DNA from: Glycine soja
Lineage: Eukaryota > Streptophyta > Magnoliopsida > Fabales > Fabaceae
Length of the DNA stretch: 64,000 bases
Direction: 5' to 3'
Assembly (NCBI RefSeq): GCF_004193775.1
Contig: NC_041012.1
Coordinates: forward strand, 8,205,223 to 8,269,222
Position 1 is the stretch's first letter, and each line of letters starts with the position of its first letter. Positions 24,277-37,800 of this stretch are shown piece after piece. Below the pieces are notes generated by a model that worked only from the letters and a program-made list of their open reading frames with translations, was not told the origin of the DNA and searched no databases. A program made the translations under genes and the position numbers.

Positions 24277-26119
24277 ATTCCATTCAACTTATTTTGAATT
24301 AATTCAAATTTAATCTCATTTTTACTTTTCTTTTTAAAGAAAAAAAATTCAATTTTATGTGTTGATAATCTCATAAAAGACTTTTTAATATGAGTCAATT
24401 TATTTAAACTAAAAAAAACGATTTAAAAAATACTTTAAAAAAATAGTTTAGAAAAACAAAAAAAAATATTCCATAAAAAAAATAAAGAAGTCCTATATCA
24501 CATTTGTTATTAAAAATCACAATTGATTTCATTCAAGTTTGCTGACACACTTTAAGAGAATATGAGTATTTTTACAAAAAAAAATGATATTAATTTTTTA
24601 AAATAATTTTATAAAACAAAATTCAAAATTAAATTTTTAAAGAGTAGGAGTGAGTAGAAAAATATGAAAAAGGTATGACTTATACTTTTGTTGGACTTTA
24701 CATAAAGTCTTAAGAGTTAGATTGTTTTTATATATATTTTATATTGGTGTCTTAAGTAACAAATAACAAATACATCAAACAAAAAATAGAAATCAGCAAG
24801 TACCAAGTTTTATCATACATGAATATTTTTTTTAAAAAAATTATACAGATATTTAAATATAAAGAAATAGATATTGGATTAATAATGAACAATTTAAATT
24901 ATAATATAAGATTATTTTTAATTATAAAAAGATGACACATTGAAAGAAATATATGATTAAGAAGTTATAACAAACAAGTAATAATATTTAAAATTACTAA
25001 GCGACAAGTTTTCATAAATTAGATGACAATGTTTTAAATACACATTTAAGAAAGTTAAAAATTGAGTTTGATAGTTTCCCCTTATTCTCGTGAATGGATA
25101 TGTCTGTGTATATAAACTATGGGAGAAGTTTCTTGAGTGAAACACAAACGGCCAACAAAAGTCGAGGGTTTAATGATAATAACGACCATGGTAGAGCCCG
25201 ACCCACCACTTTGAGTTGTATTTGTAAACATGCGCTTCACACGTGATGTGCCACGCACCTCAAATATGAACACGTCCTTTAGTTCCACACACAGACTAGG
25301 GCCAAGGAGTGTGGTGGGTCCAACAAAAAAATAATTGAGTTTGATTATGTTTCAACCCTGTACATCTGGGACCGTAAAAAATGTCATCATACTCAATTTG
25401 TTGTTCAAGATAAAGTCAATGGCGCGCAAGAAGAATTATGTCATGACGAAATGACAATGGTAGAGAACTTTGACATCAAAGGGGGAAAACCTTTTGATTG
25501 TAAACTTTTGGAACACCCTTGCTCACAATGATGAATTGAGAATTTTGGTGTTTTGGAGGCAATATAACACACCCATGCACGCACATGCACTATATCGCAC
25601 ACACATATTTATTTGTACACAATTATTTAATATAGAATAAATTCAATTTTTGGTCTCCCTACTATTGTTTTAAAATTATTATGAATATATTAAAATATAG
25701 TTTAATATTTATGTATATATTGATTTTAGTTTAATATTTTTAATACATATTTATTAATGGTGTAAAATTTAATATAGCAAAAACACAATTCGCACATTTA
25801 TTTTGTTATCACATGCATTTTATTGGGTTAAAATTTATACATTATAACAATTTCTCTAATAACAAATTTTCATTAATCGATGTGTCCCTTTTTGCTTGGT
25901 GGGAAAAAACGGGTTTGACAAAGATAAATGAGATACAAAACTTTGAATACCCGCATTTGTCAGCAAAGAGTTTAACAGACACTAAATTGTCATTTTTCGA
26001 TGCCTTGTAGAAGTACTCTATGTTGTTATACCTGAATCGCACTTCCATTCTATGCAATAGCTTCAGATCTATTCACATTCTCAACCCTATAGCTTCAACC
26101 TTAAATCTATATACTATGT

Positions 26120-27214
26120 TTTTTGGTCCCTGAACTTTTTTAGATTTCCACTCGGTCTTAATTCCTAAACTTTTACTCCATTAATCTTTTAGTCATTACC
26201 GTAAAAAACACATCATTAAATGATAGCGTGATGGTAATCTTATAGCTGATTTATTTTCTGACGGTTAAAAACCTATATAAATTGTTTTGCTAAAATGAAG
26301 AAACACGATTTTTGGCGGCTAAAAGAAGTCAGAAAATACTTTTCCCTTTCATGATTTTCCCCCTTTCTCCATCAATCATTGCAAGTCGAGTTCAAAATCA
26401 AATTTAGATCCAAGATCAAAATTAGCTTAGGTAAAATCAAATCAAAAGAACAAAATAAATAAATAAAAACAGAAAACAAATTACACAAATCTTAGCCCAA
26501 CTGGTAATTCTTTGATGGCAAAATGAGGAATGGAAGGGTGTAGCACATGAAGGACAGAGGAAATTGGTATAAACACATGCGAGAAATGGCATCATGATGC
26601 ATAGAAAAGCATTGTCATATACTCATGATTATTTTTGTGAATCATATTAAGTGTCTTTTGCAAAAAAAAAAAAAAAACTCATCTTCATGCACACCACCTA
26701 TCACAACTTCAATTAAAAAAAAGTATCAAACTAACAGTCATCGCACAATCTAACTTTGGCAATATTAGTGCATCAACTTCACACAAAGTTACATAAAGCA
26801 GAGACAAACACATTCAACTTCGAATTCTTAAGACTTCTAATCCCAAAAAACCAAAATTTTAATAACAAAATTACAATTATGTTTTTTTATAAAGAAATTA
26901 CAATTATAAAATAGAGATAAAATAAAAAGAAAGTAATGGACCTAAGAGAATTGAGAAGGAGGAAGGTGGATTCATTTTCTAGTGGTTAATAACCGTTCGA
27001 AAGTGTGTTTTTCATTTCACTAAAAACAATTTCTAATAGTTTTTAACCATTATAAAATGAATCCGCTATAAAATTACCGTCACGTCATCATTTAACCATG
27101 TTATTTGACAATAATAACTAAAAACATTAACAAAATAAAAGTTTAGGGACCAAGACAAGTCAAAATTTTGTTTTAGGACTAAAAGTGAAGACCTTAAAAA
27201 GTTAAGGAATAAAT
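26120..27214. mobile_element. Terminal-inverted-repeat element, arms about 210 bp
   Basis: The left arm (about 26120-26330) starts TTTTTGGTCCCTGAACTTTT and the right arm (about 26990-27214) reads as its inverse, ending near CCTTAAAAAGTTAAGG. Paired words along the arms include 'cctaaacttttact', 'aaatgatagcgtgatggtaat' and 'ggttaaaaac'. The middle of about 650 bp is non-coding, with poly-A patches. The 'ggtccctaaactttt' edge is a common signature of legume TIR elements. Arm length suggests a Mutator-like non-autonomous element, but no target duplication is clear. Confidence 0.7.
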
Positions 27215-27712
27215 ATTTAAAATTGTTAAAAGACATTCTCATAAATTAGATGATAATTAGTGAAATACACATTTAAATTGAAAAAAGTATAATATTGTAA
27301 TTATTGTGAACACTTTTTTCGTAGACTAACTAATGTCCCCTAACTTTTTTTCATCCAATATTTTCATCCTTTCATTTATTTTGGTCGTTAAGTAATAATG
27401 TAATATTATTTTATTTTTATTTTATTTTATTATACTTGTGTGCTTAATAATAGAAGAGTAATGGGACAGTGATGCTTGTGTGTAGATATGAGTAAAATAA
27501 GAGTACATGTGATGACAATATAAATAAGGTTGAATGCTACAAAGGTAAATAGAAAATAATCCATTTTATTTTATTTATTATACATAAATGATAATTAAAA
27601 TATAATTCAAATGTTATTTTCTTTTCCTTTTCTAATTAAACCCAATTAAAATATTTCTTCTTCTTTTATTTACTCACAAAAAATATATTTCCATAACTAC
27701 CCTCACACTTCT

Positions 27713-27717
<5 letters not shown>

Positions 27718-27781
<64 letters not shown>
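27718..27781. repeat. AT dinucleotide microsatellite, about 32 repeats
   Basis: Uninterrupted TA repeat of about 64 bases. It lies about 1.1 kb upstream of the UPL3 start, in non-coding DNA. The length is likely to vary between accessions. Confidence 0.95.
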
Positions 27782-27784
<3 letters not shown>

Positions 27785-28666
27785 ATAAAAATTAAGTATG
27801 GAAACAAAACTGATTCACAGTATTTATTTTAAGTAATTATAGAAAATATATAAGAAATAATGATTTGATTTATCATTGGCAATACATTTTTCTATTTTTT
27901 TAAAAATTATCAAAAATATTTTTTAATGACTCAATCTAATTATCTAATCCAACCCAATCAATTGAATTGGATTGCTAAAAAAAAATGCAACTAAATCTAA
28001 TTCAATTATGTTTAATTGAGTTATATTGTAAACTAGAAGTGTTTCCAATGTATTTTGTACATGCAGTTACATAATATAAAGAAAGAAAGCAAATGCAATA
28101 CAGTACAAAACATAAAATTACTTATATTGCATAACAAAGTAACACGTGTAATGTAGTTGGATAGATTTTATATATATGTTGAGATATATATGTTGAGATT
28201 AGATTAAATTTAACTCAATCCACTTATATATGTAATTTTTGTCTTATATTTTATCTAAAATTTGTATTATAAATAATTTAATATCTTATATTCGAGTCAA
28301 TTATAATTTAATTTTAATGTGCCTCCAATATTAGTTATGCTGGTGTCTATTGAAACGCCGAGGCCGAGGGGTCGAAGTGTACCTACACGCCACACTGCAA
28401 GAGTGTCGCCAAGTTGGGTTTGATGAACGAAAATGATCAATCCATCCAACAAAATTTTAATTAATTTTCAATAATAATAATAAAAAAAGGCAAAGAAAGT
28501 TACGCACAAAAGCCTCGTTTTGTTCTGTCCCTTTATTCCTTCCTTCCTTTCTTCTTCTTCCTTACCCCTTTCCCTGGCTGATTTAGGGTTTTCTGGCAAT
28601 AATCTCCTTTCGGTACTTTTTACCTCTGAATCCTCATCATCGCTATTGCTGATTACACTCCTCACA

Positions 28667-28699
28667 ATGCTCACTCAACGCCTCGTTCGAAAAACGTGA
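28667..28699 (+). promoter_or_regulatory. Upstream ORF 1 in the UPL3 leader (10 codons)
   Basis: An ATG at 28667 opens a ten-codon frame closed by TGA, about 150 bases before the UPL3 start. The surrounding sequence looks like transcribed leader (pyrimidine-rich, TTAGGGTTT motif at about 28583). Translation is not shown. Confidence 0.4.
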
Positions 28700-28781
28700 A
28701 ATCTTCTCTTCTGCAATTTCTAGGGTTTCGAATTGCGGAACCGATTCATTCAACTCAACACCACAAAGACTCGATCGATCC

Positions 28782-28796
28782 ATGGTAGCGTTGTGA
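28782..28796 (+). promoter_or_regulatory. Upstream ORF 2 in the UPL3 leader (4 codons)
   Basis: ATG at 28782 in the context CCATGG, followed by three codons and TGA, ending 52 bases before the UPL3 ATG. The context is better than average, so ribosomes might start here and reinitiate. Inferred only. Confidence 0.4.
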
Positions 28797-28848
28797 TTGG
28801 CGCTCGGTGGCGAGCGAGTTGATAGATTGCGGGTTGGCTGGATTTTGT

Positions 28849-31800
28849 ATGGAAACTCGGAGCCGGAAGCGGGCGGAGGCTTCCTCAGCTGCCCCTTCAT
28901 CCCCTTCCTCTGGTCCCACCACTCGTTCAAGCAAGCGCGCACGTCTCTCTTCTTCTTCTTCCGCTTCCGCCGCCGTGAACACTCGGTCCCGTGCATCCAA
29001 TACTAAGGAACCCTTGCCCCCTAAAAATCCCCCTCCTCCTCTTCCTCCCATGGACTCTGCCAACGAATCCTCTGGCTCCCGCCGTGATCGCCGCAACAAC
29101 AAAGAAAACTCCTCCGACAAGGGGAAGGAGAAAGAGCATGATGTCAGGATTAGGGACAGGGATGCGGCATTGAACATGGATGGCAGTGGTGGAGACGAGG
29201 ACGATGACAATGACAATGACAGTGAAGGCGGTGTGGGGATTTTGCATCAAAACTTGACCTCTGCGAGTAGTGCACTTCAGGGGCTTCTTCGGAAACTCGG
29301 TGCTGGTTTGGATGATCTGCTTCCATCGTCGGCTATGGGCTCTGCATCTTCCTCTCACCAGAGTGGGAGGCTGAAAAAGATCCTCTTTGGATTGCGGGCG
29401 GACGGCGAAGAAGGGCGGCAGGTCGAAGCATTGACACAGCTCTGTGAGATGCTTTCGATTGGGACTGAAGAATCGCTTAGTACATTCTCTGTTGATTCGT
29501 TTGTTCCTGTGCTCGTGGGGTTGTTGAATCACGAGAGCAACCCTGACATCATGCTTCTTGCTGCCAGAGCATTGACCCATCTCTGCGATGTGCTCCCTTC
29601 ATCTTGTGCTGCGGTTGTGCATTATGGTGCAGTCTCAATCTTTTGTGCCAGGTTGCTCACAATAGAATACATGGACTTGGCTGAGCAGGTTGTTCTTTAA
29701 TGGGAATGGTGTTAGAAGAAACTTATGAAATATAAATATTTGTCTTGAACTCTGGTGCTGCCTAATTGTTTTTTAAAACTATGTATATTGCAATGTTTCT
29801 GGGTTCAGTTGTAGAAGAATCATGCATTTTGAAAATGAAATTCTTATAGTTTGATTACTGTGTTTGATGGCATGAACAGTCCCTTCAAGCTTTGAAGAAG
29901 ATCTCTCTGGAGCATCCCACTGCCTGCCTACGAGCAGGTGCTCTTATGGCCGTGCTTTCTTATTTGGACTTCTTTTCAACAGGAGTTCAGGTAAATTGTC
30001 AGTGAAGTACCTAAATTTAGAGGATGATTATATTATATGGTCCTTTTGGATAGTCATAAATCATTTGGCCACAGATGCCTTTAGTGAGCAAGTGTGTGTA
30101 TGTTGACATTATTCTTTGTTTCAGCGGGTTGCATTGTCTACTGCTGCAAATATGTGCAAGAAGCTTCCTTCAGATGCAGCTGATTTTGTGATGGAAGCTG
30201 TTCCTCTTCTGACAAACCTTCTTCAGTACCATGATTCCAAGGTAAGGTCATGTTTTGTTTTAAGTCTTGTCACATAATGGAAACTGTATTTTTCCTTTTG
30301 CATCTATAACTTTTCCCGTTAAGGAAGTTTTTTTTAGCTTGAGAGGAGGGAGATTTTGATCCCTGTATCCCATAGTATAAAATATTTTTCTATAGCTTCA
30401 CCTTATGCATTATCAATTTTTGTAGGTTCTGGAGCACGCCTCTGTTTGTTTGACTCGAATAGCTGAAGCTTTTGCATCATCTCCAGACAAATTAGATGAG
30501 TTGTGCAACCATGGACTTGTAACACAAGCTACCTCCCTCATTTCTAACAGCAGTTCTGGAGGTGGTCAGGCTTCTCTCAGCACACCGACATATACCGTGA
30601 GTGCAATTTTTACTTTAAGTCGGATGCATTTTGCATGTAGTTTTGGTCCTTGACTTGGGCATATGCAGGGTTTAATCCGACTTCTTTCAACTTGTGCGAG
30701 TGGATCCCCTCTTGGAGCTAAAACCTTATTACTTCTTGGAATTAGTGGTATTCTTAAAGATATTCTATCTGGTTCTGGAGTTTCTTCTAATGCCTCTGTT
30801 TCTCCTGCATTAAGTAGGCCACCAGAACAGGTATAGTATAACACCAGAACTTTTCTTTTAGTCATTCATGTGTAGTTTTATCTCGTAATGTTCATTAAGC
30901 AGCCTTTGACCTTAAATACACCATTATTTAGATCCTTGATATTTCCAGTTCTCTTACATTTGTGAAGGAATGAAATTATTCTAATTCTCTGTTTCAAATA
31001 TATAGATATTTGAGATTGTAAACCTGGCGAATGAGCTTCTGCCCCCATTGCCACATGGAACAATTTCTCTCCCTATCATCTCCAACATGTTTTTGAAAGG
31101 GCCCATTGTAAAGAAGTCTCCTTCTGGTAGCTCTGGGAAACAAGAAGACACTAATGGAAATGTTCCTGAGATATCGGCTCGTGAGAAACTATTAAATGAT
31201 CAGCCTGAACTACTTAAGCAATTTGCGATGGATCTCCTCCCAGTTTTAATACAGGTTGACATTTGTGCATTGATCATTTGCTTAAATTTTGCTTGATAAA
31301 TTTGTTAAATTAAAAAAAGAAGTTCTGATATTGCTCCTTTGCTTCCTTATTTATCTTCTTTGGTTAATTGATGGTATTGGCTTGCTTTTGATACAGATAT
31401 ATGGTTCTAGTGTCAATGGTCCTGTTCGGCACAAATGCCTTTCTGTCATTGGGAAATTGATGTATTTCAGCACGGCAGAGATGATCCAGTCTTTGTTGAG
31501 TGTGACAAATATATCAAGGTATGTAGAAGTTTAATTGGGTTGATATTGCTTGATATCCTACTGATTTTATGGGTTTAGAAAATTTATGCATTGTTGCTTT
31601 GATCATATAGTTTCTTAGCTGGCGTCCTAGCATGGAAAGATCCACATGTTTTGCTTCCTGCCTTGAAAATTGCTGAAATTCTTATGGAAAAGCTTCCCGG
31701 GACATTCTCCAAGATGTTCATTAGAGAAGGTGTTGTGCATGCAGTGGACCAACTTATTTTAGCCTCAAATTCAACCAATATCTCTACACAGGCATCTCCT

Positions 31801-34800
31801 GCTGAGAAGGATAATGATTCTATATCTGGAGCATCATCTCGCTCTAGGCGTTATCGGCGACGGAGTGGGAATTCCAATCCCGATGGAAATCCTTTGGACG
31901 ATTTGAAAACTCCAGTTTCAGTAAATGTTGGTTCACCTCCAAGTTCTGTGGATATGCCAACATTAAATTCCAGTATTCGGTTATCTGTTAGTACAGCTGC
32001 CAAAGCTTTTAAAGATAAGTACTTTCCTTCAGATCCTGGGGCTGCTGAAGTGGGTATTACTGATGATCTTTTGCATCTGAAAAATCTTTGCATGAAGTTA
32101 AATGCTGGTGATGATGAACAAAGGACTAATGGAAAGGGGGAATCTAAAACTTCTGGATTTGGTCCGGAAGAGTATTTAATTGGGATCATAGCTAACATGC
32201 TAAAGGAACTTGGCAAAGGAGATGGTGTATCTACTTTTGAATTCATTGGTAGTGGTGTTGTTGCAGCTCTGTTGAATTATTTTTCTTGTGGGTATTTCTC
32301 TAAAGATCGACCATTAGAAGCCCACCTTCCCAAGCTTCGCCAACAAGCACTTACAAGGTTTAAGTTATTTATAGCAGTTGCACTACCTTCTACTATTGAA
32401 GTTGGGACTGTGGCTCCTATGACTGTCTTGGTCCAGAAGCTTCAAAATGCCTTGTCCTCCTTGGAGCGTTTCCCTGTTGTGCTGAGTCATTCATCTAGGT
32501 CATCTAGTGGGAGTGCACGCCTCTCCTCTGGACTAAGTGCTTTATCTCAGCCCTTCAAGTTGCGGCTTTGTCGAGCCCAGGGTGAAAAGTCACTTAGGGA
32601 TTATTCATCCAACGTTGTACTGGTTGATCCATTAGCAAGTTTAGCAGCGATTGAGGAATTTGTTTGGCCTCGTATCCAACGTAGTGAATCTGGTCAGAAG
32701 TCCACTGTAGCCACTGGGAATTCTGAATCTGGGACAACTCCTGCAGGAGCTGGTGTATCCTCTCCTACTACCCGTCGCCATTCTACTAGATCCAGATCAT
32801 CTGTTAATATAGGTGATACATCTAGAAAGGAAATAACTCAAGATAAAAGTACAAGTTCTTCCAAGGGTAAGGGAAAAGTTGTATTAAAGCCTGCACAAGA
32901 GGAGGCAAGAGGACCTCAGACCAGAAATGCTACTCGCAGAAGAGCAGCTCTTGATAAAGATGCTCAAATGAAGCCTGTAAACGCTGACTCTACTTCTGAG
33001 GTATACCGATGTAAACTGAGTTAGGGACTGTTATGACAGTTATCTGTAGAGAATAACTGCTTTAGAAATCAATGTTAGAAACTCAAATATCTGTCTTAGA
33101 AAACAGTACTGTATTAGAAACTTCAGGATAGTAGTTATGTATTTGGAGTATATGTCTGTTAGTATGTGGTTTTAATTAGGCAGTTTAATGTTATTTTTAA
33201 GTTCGTGGACAGAGAATACTCTGTAGGAGACTTCTGTCTCTGGGACAGTAAGTGCTGTTTTTGTATGTGATAGGAGACTCTAGTCTTTAGTACAGCAAAT
33301 GTATTGCTGTATTTGTATGTGATAGGAAACTTTTGTCTCTGGGACAGCAAGTGTATTGCTGTATTGTGTGTGATTTAAGTGTTCTATATATTTTAGGCAA
33401 ATGCTAGGGCGCTGTTTGAGGAAGTAAAAAGGGAAAGTTTTTTATTGGGATGCGTAAAATGCACTCCCCCTATATTTTATTTCTTTACTTTATCATTTGG
33501 TGTTCTATCATATACTTTGAAATCCTAGCGATGAGTTTACAATGCTACAACTTTTTTCTTCTGTTAATTTATAACTTTCAGTTATTTAGTTTTTGTTGGA
33601 TGGTTTTCTTCTTTTGCTCTCCACTTCCTTCTGGCTATGTATGATCTGACTATGAATGTTGCTGTTTTCATGTTGGTTTATACAGTGAAATATGAGGAGA
33701 ATACTTAATAATGCCAATATAAGGTGTAAAGATGCATTATTAGATTTTGCATCGCAAGCTTGAAAAGTCATCTGGAATTTCTCTGCAACTTTGGACACAC
33801 TGGATTTTGTTGTCTGTAGATCCTTGAAATGTTTTACCTCTGCCATTTAGTTTTATAAATGGCTTTTGGTTACAATTATCTATTTAGATATATCTCTTAT
33901 GTGAGAAACACTACCTAAGTGTTCTTTTGATTATTATGTTGAACAGTTGCTTTTTTGCACCATTGATTTCTTTACATACATTAAAATTAAGCTATTATAA
34001 GATTTCCCTGCAAAAGTGTTGAGTTACTACAAAAGTGAGGAACATTGCCAAGCCTCATCCTTCTAGCATTAAGTGTATGTGTCAGGATTGTTTTAGATTA
34101 TTTGTGGGTGGGTTGCATATTTTTTCTATTTAGGTTATACTTGTTTTGTTTTTCATTGCTTTTGATTATGGCAGTGTTTACATGCATGTTGTTTAGCTAG
34201 GTTCTTGTGGTTGTTAAACTGGTGGAAGGATCTTTAGAGTATAAAATACAACACACATTCTATATGCAGTTGATATGGCTCAACTTGGCTGCTAAACTCA
34301 TCTTTTTACTGCTATGCTTTGGACTAAATCATGAACCTAATCCAAGTATCCTGAAGTATCTAAATATTAGTCTCTTGTTTTTTCTTTTCTTTTTTTACCC
34401 TTCTATTGACATTTTTCATTGTCTACATTGTAGGATGAAGATTTGGATATATCCCCTGTTGAGATTGATGAGGCATTGGTGATTGAAGATGACGATATTT
34501 CTGATGATGAAGATGATGACCACGAAGATGTATGTTATCTACTGTTTTGTCTACTTTTCTTACTTGGTGATGAGTATCACATTTAAGTAATTACTGTGTT
34601 ACTGTAATTTTTTTTTTTGCTTTTCTGACAACCCCCCAGCTTTTTCTACGTTTAACACGGCTTTTAATATATTAAAATCTATTTTTGGCTACCAACGCTG
34701 GTGTCCTTCAATCTTGTTTACATTTTTTTCAAAATGATATGCTGCTGTCTTTGTATCATTTCTTTGCTTTCTATTTTTTCTTCTGGGTATAATGATGCAA

Positions 34801-37800
34801 TGAAGTTTTAGTTTATGATCTTATGCGAACTATCCAAGCCTCTGACCAATAGCTCAATCTAGGTGTTTTATTTCCAAAATTTTAATTTTAGCTACCATCA
34901 TTATTGTTAACCAAGATTGAATGTTATAGTTAAATTCAGTTGTATCTATTCTTAAAATATTGGTGCTTGTTTTATTTTTATTGATGCAGGTACTGAGGGA
35001 TGATTCTCTTCCTGTTTGTTCACCTGACAAAGTACACGATGTGAAATTAGGCGACTTAGCGGAGGAGAGTAATGTTGCTCCTGCAACAAGTGATGGCCAG
35101 GCTAATGCTGCCTCAGGTTCTAGTAGCAAAGCTGGTACAGTCAGGGGATCAGACTCTACTGATTTTAGGAGTGGCTATAACTCAAGCTCAAGAGGTGCAA
35201 TGTCATTTGCTGCTGCTGCTATGGCTGGACTTGGATCTGCCAATAGCAGAGGTATCAGGGGTGGAAGAGATCGACTAGGGCGTCCATTGTTTGGTAGTTC
35301 TAATGATCCTCCAAAGTTGATATTTACTGCTGGTGGGAAGCAGCTTAATAGGCATTTGACTATTTATCAGGCAATTCAAAGGCAGCTTGTGCTAGATGAT
35401 GATGAAAGATTTGCTGGCAGTAGTGACTATGTATCCAGTGACGGAAGCAGGTTGTGGGGTGATATTTATACTATAACTTATCATAGGGCTGAGAACCAGA
35501 CAGATAGGACTCCCCCTGGAGGTTCAACCTCTAATGCTTCAAAATCTTGCAAATCTGGGTCTGTATCGAATTCTAGTTCCGAAGCCAAGCTGCATCAGAC
35601 ATCTGTACTAGATAGTATCTTGCAGGGAGAATTGCCCTGTGAACTGGAGAAATCTAATCCTACATACAATATATTGGCATTATTGCGGGTGCTTGAGGGT
35701 TTGAACCAACTTGCATCTCGTTTGAGGGCCCAAGTGGTTACTGATAGCTTTGCTGAGGGAAAAATTTTGGATTTAGATGAGCTAAGTGTTACCAGCGGTG
35801 CTAGGGTTCCTACAGAGGAATTTATAAGCAGCAAACTTACTCCAAAATTAGCTAGGCAAATACAAGATGCCCTTGCCTTATGCAGTGGGAGTCTTCCCTC
35901 GTGGTGTTACCAGTTATCTAAAGCGTGCCCTTTTTTGTTTCCTTTTGAGACCCGGCGACAGTATTTTTATTCAACTGCCTTTGGGTTATCTCGTGCATTG
36001 TATCGCCTTCAGCAGCAGCAGGGTGCTGATGGTCATGGATCAACAAATGAAAGAGAGGTCAGGGTTGGGAGATTGCAGCGTCAAAAGGTTCGTGTCTCTC
36101 GAAATCGCATTTTGGATTCTGCTGCTAAAGTGATGGAGTTGTATTCTAGTCAAAAGGCTGTACTTGAAGTAGAATATTTTGGTGAAGTTGGCACCGGTCT
36201 GGGTCCCACTCTGGAGTTCTACACACTTCTCAGTCATGACTTACAAAAAATTATACTTGAAATGTGGAGATCAGGTTCTTCAGAGAAATATCAAATGAAA
36301 ATTGATGGAGATGAAAAGAAAATGAAACGTAGTGAAGGCTCTTTTGTTGGAGATGGAGAACTTGTTCAAGCTCCTCTTGGGCTGTTTCCTCGACCTTGGT
36401 CTGCAAATGCTGATGCATCAGAGGGTACCCAATTTTTTAAAGTGATTGAATATTTCCGACTATTAGGCCGTGTAATGGCTAAGGCTCTTCAAGATGGACG
36501 CCTATTGGATTTACCAATGTCAGTGGCATTTTATAAGCTTGTTCTTGGTCAAGTAAGTTATGAAATGTTGATGTCTTATCTGATTTGATGTGCATCTTAA
36601 GGTTGATTTTTAGTATGTATATATTTAACCCTTGATATATTGCAGGAGCTTGATTTGCATGACATTCTTTTCATTGATGCTGAGCTTGGGAAAACTTTGC
36701 AAGAGTTAAATGCCCTTGTTTGCCGAAAACATTATATACAATCTACTGGTGGTAGCTACACCGATACCTTTGCTAATTTGCATTTTCGTGGGGCCCCAAT
36801 AGAAGATCTCTGCTTGGACTTCACACTTCCTGGTTATCCAGAGTACATCTTGAAACCTGGAGATGAAATTGTATGTATTCAGTCTGTTTCTATTACCTGG
36901 TTTTTGTTTTGGTTCTGATTCTGTCTGTTATGAAAATTGCTTTGAACTTACTGTCAAACTTCCAGGTTGACATCAATAATCTAGAGGAGTACATATCCAT
37001 GGTGGTTGAGGCAACTGTTAAGACTGGAATCATGCGTCAAATGGAAGCATTTAGAGCAGGGTTCAATCAGGTTATATGCTGTCTCAATTAATTCATGTAA
37101 CTTTTGTCTTTGACTGTGCACCTTGTTTGGTGATGCTGTGTAAGCTCTTATCTAAAATGTCATGTATTTTTTAACTGTGATCAGAAAGTTCTGTAATATC
37201 ATTGTTGTCTGTCTTTTACTTGCACATTGTCAATTCTTATTTAAAACATCATGTATTTTTTAATTGTGATCAGAAAGTTCTGTAATATCATTGTCTGTCT
37301 TTTACTTGCACATTGTCCATTCTTTTTGGTGTTCCTTCTCTCAAACAATTTTATTGAAAAGTAAACTTGACTGGGGTTTAATTTGATAATAATAATATTG
37401 AGCATGGATTCTTCAGCTTTTAGATTCTTAAGGGGCATTGTTTTTTCTAATAAAAATTATTACTTTTGGTTATATCTTGAGCAGTGAACTGCATATATAG
37501 CCTGAATATCGGATGTATTAATTAAGAAATTACAAAATGTTTGTTTTTGACTTTTACTTATGTTTGCTACCAACCTTGTGTCCCCCTTCCCCTGGCCCCT
37601 GCACATCAAGAATGGAAGATAGAAAATACACATTTTTTTTTTATATTGATGTCAAATATTCAGTTATTTAATGTCAAAATTTTACAAGTGAAATAAGCTA
37701 CTGGCTGAGGAAGAGATGGGCTGGGCTGGGCAATAGTTGGAACTTGGAAAAACTAGTTTGATGATTTGTTCATTTGCTTGAGTCCAAAAACTAAACATTT

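Larger units (their letters stand above)
20625..28848. other. Large spacer between divergent SYT and UPL3 genes, rich in element relics
   Basis: About 8.2 kb between two genes transcribed away from each other, so it contains both promoters at its ends. The interior is very AT-rich. I recognise two large foldback elements (21498-22728 and 26120-27214), a hairpin at 24212-24276, a dispersed 85 bp repeat pair and an AT microsatellite. No frame with protein similarity was found. The last 500 bases before UPL3 are pyrimidine-rich leader-like sequence with TTAGGGTTT and CTAGGGTTTC motifs typical of plant 5' leaders. Confidence 0.65.

Noticed and set aside
27718..27781. AT run as a possible matrix-attachment or replication element
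   Set aside because: It is a simple dinucleotide microsatellite, and nothing in the sequence supports a further role.
28807..28848. Fourteen extra in-frame codons before the UPL3 ATG
   Set aside because: The frame there opens with GTG, not [11 protein letters not shown] is the conserved N-terminus of UPL3.
28927..29580. 217-codon frame on the minus strand opposite UPL3 exon 1
   Set aside because: It is the antisense shadow of a long GC-rich coding exon. It has low complexity and no known domain.
33001..34433. Possible extra UPL3 exon inside intron 8
   Set aside because: Frames here are interrupted and low-complexity. Joining 33000 to 34434 keeps the reading frame and matches the family, so no extra exon is needed.
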